This document shows positions 58,088 to 64,000 of a DNA stretch of 64,000 nt, one piece after another. The notes below the pieces were generated by a model. It was not told the origin of the DNA, did no database searches, and saw nothing but the letters and a program-made list of their open reading frames with translations. Numbering within the stretch: the stretch's first letter is position 1; every line of letters begins with the position of its first letter. The DNA comes from a bacterium (GTDB taxonomy: Bacteria > Zhuqueibacterota > QNDG01 > JAFGCO01), in assembly GCA_016932575.1 (NCBI GenBank), contig JAFGCO010000056.1, positions 1-64,000 of the forward strand. Direction: 5' to 3'. The translations under genes were made by a program, and so were the position numbers.

Positions 58088-60103
58088 TTATTTCATCAGC
58101 ATCATCTTGGCAGACCGCACTTGTTTACCGCTCTGTATACAGTACATGTAAATTCCGGATGCCGCTTCCATACCGTCGCTGTTCCTGCCGTTCCACTGAA
58201 CCGTATGCGCTCCTGCAGGCATGGAACTGTCCATAAGCACTGTAACGGTTCTGCCCTGAAGGTCAAGGATGCGAACCTTCACATCCGCCCTGGCGGACAG
58301 ATAAAATGCAATAGTCGTCGAAGGATTGAACGGATTGGGGTAATTGGACGACAAGGAAAACCGCCCGATTGCAACAGCCGGTTTATCTTCCACCAAGGAA
58401 CCCACATATTCATCAGGATAAAAAGATGCCTGGATATCGACATTGGCGTCTGTCGGGCCTGAATCGAATTCATAGGCAATCAGAAATTCATTCTGCATCA
58501 CACCGCAATCAATGCCCGGATACATCATATCGCCTTCATCATTTTCGGTCTGGACAATCGGCATATTGACCGCTGGATCCGCGTACCAGTTACCGTCCGC
58601 ATCAATCCAGACCAGATGTGAATCCACCGGATTGATATAAAGACGCTGTGCATATAAATCGGCCTGCGGATCCGGCCCCACTGCCGTGGTAGCATCCCAT
58701 TGGGTCACCCTCCAGTCATTCCAGATCACCAGATATTCTCCGGTATTTTGATTAAACGCTAAATCATTCCAGCTCTGATAATTGGGATGACTCGTCACTG
58801 CGTAATTGGTCCATTCAATCCAATTCGTCGCAACAGCGGGCGGATTTCCGAGACTGTCCAGCAGAACCGCCGTAAATTGACTGTCTGCCCCCGCTTCAGT
58901 TTTCAGACCCATGCGAACAGCAGTATCATCAGGAAAATAGGCGATACGCTGGCCGTAAATATCTGTATTCTCAGCCATTTCTGAATCGCGGTAATCCGTC
59001 CACACCACCAGAAATTCCGGTACAGGGTAGTTTTCATTGATATCCGCCGAGGGCTTGAGCAGCCCGTCCGCAAACCAGACGCTGTTGCTGATCACATGCG
59101 GACAGTACTGTCCCGCATATCCCTGAAAAGGCGCATCGGGATTGGTCGGCAATTCCGGAAAACCAATTGGCATGCCTTCGCACCAGAATGGCAGCCAGAA
59201 TATCGAACCTGTTGTACTGGATTTTTTTGCCATACCGGATTCATCAACTTTCGAAAATTCTTCACCAAAACTGTTCAGATGATAGCCTCCCCATCCGCTG
59301 ATCCGGGTTCCCCAGATGCGGGATCCGGTTTGCGTGGTATATCGTTCAAAAACAACCAGCCATTCATTCAGCTCTGTTTCATCGCTGCCGTGATAGGCCA
59401 CATCAGGATGCGATTCCTTCGCATAGACATAATCTTGTCCAAGCGGAACCATTTCAGAAGCAACCGGATAGTTGACAGATGGCTGCAATGTAATAGACGG
59501 CGCTAAAATCTCACCCTCATGATCAATACGCTGGCTGTATATATCCGTATTCATCACTGGATCCTCTGTGATATAACGATGATCTTCCCATACAACCAGA
59601 TAGCAGTTGTCAGTATAATTATGAGCCACCTTCGCACGGATTTGTTTGTCTTCCTGATTCGAAATAATAATCGTCCAATCCGATTCGTTCCGATGGGTAA
59701 TCTCGGGATAAATTTTTTCGCCTGTCGCGCTGATTCTTGCACCCATTATATCGGAATTACCGTTGCGTTCATCCTGCCAGACCACCAGATATTCGTTGTC
59801 GATACGGTTATAATCCACATCCGGATTCAACTGGGCTTCCGGGGTGTCAGTTATTTGGAAAGCCTCCGTAACAAGGATGCCCGAAGAGCTGACAATACGA
59901 CCGTAAATATCAGTCCCGTTTCCGAGCCCCCGGTCCTCATGCCAGACCACAAGAAACTGATCATCCAGCCGGTTGTAGGCAGTGGCCGGCGCTTCTTCAT
60001 TGTTATGCCTGTGTGCAATATCCACAGGATTCTTGGCGCCATAAAGGGCAACAGCTGAAAATACAGACAACCATATTAAAGAAGTTAATATTTTTGTATT
60101 CAT
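58088..60103 (-). CDS. Secreted seven-repeat protein with PNPFN C-terminal domain (paralogue 1)
   Basis: A 671-residue exported protein. After the signal peptide (~1-22) come seven copies of a ~60-90 residue unit with the consensus Y/F-L-V-V-W-x-D-x-R ... D-I-Y-G-Q-R-I, for example NEYLVVWQDERNGNSDIMGA, PEFLVVWTDYRD with NTDIYGQRIA, and GEYLVIWNDWRV with ADLYAQRL. Seven such beta-rich units suggest a seven-bladed propeller, by inference. The C-terminal domain (~585-671) contains SNYPNPFNPSTTIAFYL, VQWNGRNSDGMEAASGIYMY and ends AKMMLMK. AAGGGA lies 5 bases before the ATG. No catalytic motif is seen; surface binding is likely. Two paralogues follow in tandem. Confidence 0.86.
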   Translation of the reverse strand: MNTKILTSLIWLSVFSAVALYGAKNPVDIAHRHNNEEAPATAYNRLDDQFLVVWHEDRGLGNGTDIYGRIVSSSGILVTEAFQITDTPEAQLNPDVDYNRIDNEYLVVWQDERNGNSDIMGARISATGEKIYPEITHRNESDWTIIISNQEDKQIRAKVAHNYTDNCYLVVWEDHRYITEDPVMNTDIYSQRIDHEGEILAPSITLQPSVNYPVASEMVPLGQDYVYAKESHPDVAYHGSDETELNEWLVVFERYTTQTGSRIWGTRISGWGGYHLNSFGEEFSKVDESGMAKKSSTTGSIFWLPFWCEGMPIGFPELPTNPDAPFQGYAGQYCPHVISNSVWFADGLLKPSADINENYPVPEFLVVWTDYRDSEMAENTDIYGQRIAYFPDDTAVRMGLKTEAGADSQFTAVLLDSLGNPPAVATNWIEWTNYAVTSHPNYQSWNDLAFNQNTGEYLVIWNDWRVTQWDATTAVGPDPQADLYAQRLYINPVDSHLVWIDADGNWYADPAVNMPIVQTENDEGDMMYPGIDCGVMQNEFLIAYEFDSGPTDANVDIQASFYPDEYVGSLVEDKPAVAIGRFSLSSNYPNPFNPSTTIAFYLSARADVKVRILDLQGRTVTVLMDSSMPAGAHTVQWNGRNSDGMEAASGIYMYCIQSGKQVRSAKMMLMK

Positions 60104-60163
60104 TGGATCCCTTCTTTGTCAATTGTGTGATCAACAATAGGCAACTTTTTTTCTCAAATCGGA

Positions 60164-61954
60164 TTATCTCATCAGCATCATCTTTGTCGATTTCATGTCC
60201 CGACCGTGCTGCACACGGCAAACATAAATTCCGGATGGTACCTGCATGCCCTGATCATCTGTTCCATCCCACTGAACCATATGCAACCCGGCACTCATAG
60301 ACTCTTCACACAGTTCCGCGATGGTTCTTCCCTGTATATCGTATATACGGACAGAAACCTCTGCCTGCGAGGGAATTTCAAATGAAACAGTCGTCGAAGG
60401 ATTGAAAGGATTGGGATAATTGCCTGACAACTCAAATGCATCCGGTGCGAATTCGTGTGAACCCACATCGGTGAACATCTCGGTACCGTAGAAAATGTGG
60501 CCGTAGATATTCCGATCGGTTGAAGCATCGTTGTATTGATAGGCAACCAGAAATTTGTTTGTCGATGGATTATGTGCCACACCCAGAGGACTTGTTTCTG
60601 ACACTTCAGTGATATCGATCGGAATATTCTCTGTATGCGTGACTGTATTTATACGGTCATCATCCAGAAAACTCATATTGTCTGCGGAATCAATCCCCAG
60701 CCTCTGGGCATATAAATCCATATTCTCCCATCCGCCGTTTCGCGGATCCCCCCAGGCCACCAGAAATTCTTCATCATAGGTACTGTAGGCCAGATCAGGC
60801 GGATTGACCCAGTCAGGCTGGAGGCTGAGCGGAAAGTTGGATACATCGGCATTCTCTGTGCCATCGAGGGCAAGGTAAACTGTCTGATATTTTTCGCCGT
60901 CATGTTTAAAACCAATGCGTTGACCATATATATCATTGTAATAATCGGGTAATGTGTTTGCATTCTGTCCTTTCCAGACCACCAGAACCTCCGTGTCCCG
61001 GGTCGCATCGGTTTTGGCGATAGCAGAGGGTAAATATTCGATACGCGCGCAGACTCTGGCCTGCAGACAATCAGGACCGTTATTAAACAGGATGGAAATA
61101 AACAAAGCGGGCCAGACAGAAGTCGTTTTGGAGGGCTTGGCCAATCCACCGATCGTCCCGTCCGGATTGACGCGCTGTGCCTGATGATTCACACGCTGAC
61201 CCAGCACATAACCGCCGTTTGCAAAAGAGGTGCCGTAAGCCACAAAGAATTCATTGGTATATTCATTGTAGGTCACATCCGGAACACTGGCTTCATACCA
61301 GTCTGCATCATCTACCGCAAAATTCACTTCGGGATCCGCAGGCAGTATGAGCGATCCGTCTGCAGCAACAAGCTGTCCGTAAATATCAACGCCCCACTGT
61401 TCACCCTGCACATCTCCGAGTGAACGATTATCGCCCCACACCACCAGATAGACCTGCTCCAGATAATTATAAGCCACAGAACAGGTGTAAATATCATGGG
61501 ATTCTGTACAGATACCATATGTATGATCCGCACGGGAAGTAGGTGAGTCTACAAAATCTCCGTTACTGTCAATAAAAACACCGCTAATATCCCCCTGATC
61601 CATGCCGTTCCGGTTGTCCTCAAAGACCACAAGAAAACGCTGGTTCGCTGGATCAAAAGCCAAACGGGGCCACCACTGATCTCCCTGTGCGTCGCAAATT
61701 ATAAAATTTTCACCTTTCAGACTGCCGTCATCAGTCACAAACTGTCCGTAAATATCCGATTCCACGGGATTATTCCGGTAGTCTTCCCAGACCACCAGGT
61801 ACTGATTGTTGACAGGATCACATTCAGCCTGGGCAATATGCTGTATATTGCCCGCCGTTGCGATTTGAATGATATCACTGTGTCCCTGGGCGTTTAAAAG
61901 AGCGGCACCCATAATACAAAAAAATCCGAACCAGACAATCGCATTTTTCTTCAT
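60164..61954 (-). CDS. Secreted seven-repeat protein with PNPFN C-terminal domain (paralogue 2)
   Basis: A 596-residue paralogue of its two neighbours. It has a signal peptide (IVWFGFFCIMGAALLNAQG), seven repeat units (NNQYLVVWEDYRN with SDIYGQFV, NQRFLVVFEDNRNGMDQGDI, EQVYLVVWGDNRS, through NKFLVAYQYNDASTDRNIYG) and a C-terminal domain from ~510 with SGNYPNPFNPSTTVSFEIPS, ending TKMMLMR. AAAAAGGAGG stands 8 bases before the ATG. The spacing to paralogue 1 is only 60 bases, so the two may be cotranscribed. The repeat number is the same as in paralogue 1, while the sequences have diverged. Confidence 0.86.
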   Translation of the reverse strand: MKKNAIVWFGFFCIMGAALLNAQGHSDIIQIATAGNIQHIAQAECDPVNNQYLVVWEDYRNNPVESDIYGQFVTDDGSLKGENFIICDAQGDQWWPRLAFDPANQRFLVVFEDNRNGMDQGDISGVFIDSNGDFVDSPTSRADHTYGICTESHDIYTCSVAYNYLEQVYLVVWGDNRSLGDVQGEQWGVDIYGQLVAADGSLILPADPEVNFAVDDADWYEASVPDVTYNEYTNEFFVAYGTSFANGGYVLGQRVNHQAQRVNPDGTIGGLAKPSKTTSVWPALFISILFNNGPDCLQARVCARIEYLPSAIAKTDATRDTEVLVVWKGQNANTLPDYYNDIYGQRIGFKHDGEKYQTVYLALDGTENADVSNFPLSLQPDWVNPPDLAYSTYDEEFLVAWGDPRNGGWENMDLYAQRLGIDSADNMSFLDDDRINTVTHTENIPIDITEVSETSPLGVAHNPSTNKFLVAYQYNDASTDRNIYGHIFYGTEMFTDVGSHEFAPDAFELSGNYPNPFNPSTTVSFEIPSQAEVSVRIYDIQGRTIAELCEESMSAGLHMVQWDGTDDQGMQVPSGIYVCRVQHGRDMKSTKMMLMR

Positions 61955-62459
61955 GAGGCTGTCCTCCTTTTTGTTTGATACAAAATGAATTCCATGTTAA
62001 TTATCAGCCATTTTACAATCAATGCAGGACATGACAAGATCATGACCCATAAGGCATAATCCCAGCAGAATCCATACCAGACACAGTTCAGCGATCGATT
62101 TCAGGTCAGCAAAAGATGCCTGCTTATGATGCATTTCATATTTGAATCCCGGACCCGTTCAAATGGAAATGATGGAAAAATCATCGATATAAAAATCAAG
62201 ATGAGTTACAGGATTTGATAAATCACTCAAAAATCCCCTGGCAGGATCAACACTCATGGTTATTCCAATCGAAAATAACCGACTGTACTTGGATGGTTTT
62301 CCATCCGATTATTCAAAAATCCTTACTGAAGAATAATATAAAGAAATCCGAAAAAACACAAGAAAAAAAAGCCCTTATTAAAAAGGGCTTTTGGACTAAT
62401 TATATTTTTCTGACCGGGCTTTGTAAAATTTCAGTGTCTAGCATAACCGATATTGCCAT
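61955..62459. other. 505-base spacer
   Basis: It holds the promoter region of paralogue 2 and the terminator of paralogue 3 (62363-62392). A plus-strand frame at 62215-62523 crosses that terminator and is not credible. I see no other structure. Confidence 0.5.
62363..62392 (-). terminator. Intrinsic terminator of paralogue 3
   Basis: On the minus strand AAAGCCCTT and AAGGGCTTT (62391-62383 and 62376-62368) enclose a 6-base loop and are followed by a run of T (A-run 62363-62370 on the plus strand). It lies about 70 bases after the stop at 62460. Confidence 0.9.
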
Positions 62460-64000
62460 TTATCGGATCAGCATCATCTTGAATGATTTCATATGCGCAC
62501 CACTTTGCATACGGCATACATAAATGCCGGAAGCCGCATCCACGCCCCGGTCATCTTTTCCGTGCCACCGAACCCGGTGCGATCCGGCAGGCATGGATTT
62601 TTCAACAAGTTTTGCAATCATTTTACCCTGCAGGTCATATACATGAACGGCCATCTGTGTCTGAACTGAAAGAGAAAAGACAATGGCCGTAGAGGGATTG
62701 AACGGATTGGGGTAATTGCCTTGCAAATCGAATGTTTCAATGTTTTGAATTGTTTTAGAAACCACATCAGACGGAGACGGCGGTTCTGCAAGACCTGCAA
62801 TTCTGCGCCCATGGATATCACAAGTCGATTTATCCTCAGAATCAGTTCCATGACCATTGACCAGCAAGAATTCATTCTGCCAGTATCCATGAGCGAGCCC
62901 TGTATAGAAATGACTGCCGTCAAAGAAATCCGGATTTACAGAAACAGGTATGTTTTCGTTCGACATTGCGGGCGCGACATGTGTCAGGTCCACCAGTTCA
63001 AGAATATCGTCTTGATTGATTTTCAACAGCTGGCAGTACAGGTCCATGTCGGTCCAGTTATCATAATTGCGGCCGTCACCGAATCCGACCATAAATTCAT
63101 TATCCAGGGAGCTGTATGCAATATCAAAATGGTTCTGGTCTTTCGCTGCATTGGCAACGGCAAAACCGGATCGTGTTCCGGCATCGGGCACAGCATCTTT
63201 GCTGTAATAAGCGGCAAAATAGATCCCTTCAGCAGCGGGCCCTGTTTTCCACCCCAAATTAACAGCCTGCTGATCTGTATAAAAGGCAATGCGCTGGCCA
63301 TAAATATCCGTTTGTGTCTCCATTTTATAGGTACGCCACCCGACCAGTGACTCACATACCGGTTTTTCACCTGCAGCCGTTTTATCAAGCGTCGTCTGTT
63401 TATATTCATAATTGGCCTGAACGGTCGGCCAGCCGCAGCTGGTTCCTGTATCTGTCACGCCAGAGCAATTGATTGGCCCGTATCCTCCGGTACCGTTCTG
63501 CTGGACAAGCTGACCTAGAGCATTGACGCGCTGACCCATAATTTGAGTCTCATATGTATCGACCTGCATGAATGCATAAACCACAAACCACTCATTGATC
63601 AAATAATTATACGTCACATCCGTTACGTCTTCATAAATATGGGAAATTTCGGCGATCGGAAAATTGTCCACGCCCACAGCAGCCTTGGCCAGACCGGTCC
63701 TGCTGAGTAAATTTCCGTCTTCCTGAAGCAGCTGTCCGTAAATATCCGGATACACATCTGAAGATATCTGATTCGACCAGACCACCAGATAGCGCCTGTC
63801 AATATGGTTAAATGAAACCGAGGGCCAGTTTGTTTTTACACCGCTCGAGTTAAATGATATTCGAAAAGAGCTGTCAGGTTCTGAATGAATGACCGGTATT
63901 TTTTTCCCGGTACTGGACAGCAGACATCCAAATATCTCAAAATATTCGCCAATATGATTACGTTCATCCTTGAAAACAACCATATATTGATTGTTGAAAG
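62460..64000 (-). CDS. Secreted seven-repeat protein (paralogue 3), 5' end beyond the window
   Basis: The frame is open to the window edge. An internal ATG at 63983 follows codons for FNNQY, which matches the NNQYLVVWED start of the first repeat in paralogue 2, so the true start lies outside. Six repeat units are visible (RRYLVVWSNQ with PDIYGQLL, CESLVGWRTY with TDIYGQRIA, NEFMVGFGDGRNYDNW with MDLYCQLL, NEFLLVNGHG), the first cut short; a seventh would fit upstream. The C-terminal domain has QGNYPNPFNPSTAIVFSLSV, VRWHGKDDRGVDAASGIYV and ends FKMMLIR. With the two genes to its left it forms a tandem family on the same strand. Confidence 0.85.
   Translation of the reverse strand, partial: FNNQYMVVFKDERNHIGEYFEIFGCLLSSTGKKIPVIHSEPDSSFRISFNSSGVKTNWPSVSFNHIDRRYLVVWSNQISSDVYPDIYGQLLQEDGNLLSRTGLAKAAVGVDNFPIAEISHIYEDVTDVTYNYLINEWFVVYAFMQVDTYETQIMGQRVNALGQLVQQNGTGGYGPINCSGVTDTGTSCGWPTVQANYEYKQTTLDKTAAGEKPVCESLVGWRTYKMETQTDIYGQRIAFYTDQQAVNLGWKTGPAAEGIYFAAYYSKDAVPDAGTRSGFAVANAAKDQNHFDIAYSSLDNEFMVGFGDGRNYDNWTDMDLYCQLLKINQDDILELVDLTHVAPAMSNENIPVSVNPDFFDGSHFYTGLAHGYWQNEFLLVNGHGTDSEDKSTCDIHGRRIAGLAEPPSPSDVVSKTIQNIETFDLQGNYPNPFNPSTAIVFSLSVQTQMAVHVYDLQGKMIAKLVEKSMPAGSHRVRWHGKDDRGVDAASGIYVCRMQSGAHMKSFKMMLIR

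Noticed and set aside
62215-62523. 102-codon plus-strand frame
   Set aside because: It crosses an intrinsic terminator and overlaps the 3' end of paralogue 3 in antisense.

Overview
The window is 64 kb of a Gram-negative bacterial chromosome, almost all of it on the minus strand. It carries Kdo synthesis genes, lipopolysaccharide export genes (lptA, lptB, lptC), a TolC-type efflux system and outer-membrane barrels. Seven secreted proteins end in a C-terminal domain with an N-Y/F-PNPFN-type motif, and a PorV/PorQ-like barrel is present. Together with a FISUMP-domain protein this points to the Fibrobacteres-Chlorobi-Bacteroidetes superphylum, probably an uncultivated lineage such as KSB1, Neomarinimicrobiota or Calditrichota. 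The phylum is an inference. I saw no rRNA, tRNA, CRISPR array, prophage or intact insertion sequence.

Layout. 1-14.4 kb: the end of a FISUMP protein, a small DUF898 membrane protein, a large LamG/LRR/Ig secreted protein, a frameshifted S41 peptidase, an operon of short-chain dehydrogenase, exported isochorismatase-like hydrolase, membrane protein and PorV-like barrel, an AsmA-like protein with a histone-like tail, a stand-alone GMP-synthase-type ATP pyrophosphatase, another barrel and a lipocalin. 14.5-21.6 kb: a thioredoxin-like protein and a tetR-tolC-MFP-RND efflux operon. 21.6-38.4 kb: a compact run of housekeeping genes starting from a near-consensus sigma-70 promoter: gatC, kdsB, pyrG, kdsA, kdsC, a transaldolase/fructose-6-P aldolase, kdsD, lptC, lptA, lptB, rpoN, hslV, hslU, argF, a metallo-beta-lactamase hydrolase, a xer recombinase and a secreted subtilase. 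Many neighbours overlap by 1-4 bases. 38.5-40 kb: folK, folB and a pteridine-reductase-like gene. 40.2-51.7 kb: a barrel protein, a GPH-type sugar transporter with a large extracytoplasmic insertion, a sodium symporter paired with an M24 peptidase, a GH37 trehalase, an acetyltransferase, ychF and a putative Zn-dependent hydrolase. 52-64 kb: an accessory region of secreted proteins (two LamG proteins, a GH43 glycosidase, three tandem paralogues of a seven-repeat protein) separated by hairpin-rich spacers.

The most unusual object is the GPH transporter at 41347-43599. About 285 residues of cadherin/Ig-like repeats sit in the loop between TM5 and TM6. The insertion begins with the C-terminal half of a repeat and ends with the N-terminal half of another, so the two broken halves add up to one complete domain next to the membrane. 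Other points of interest are the frameshift at an A7 run in the S41 peptidase, the seven-repeat paralogues, and the diverged GuaA-like protein without a glutaminase domain.
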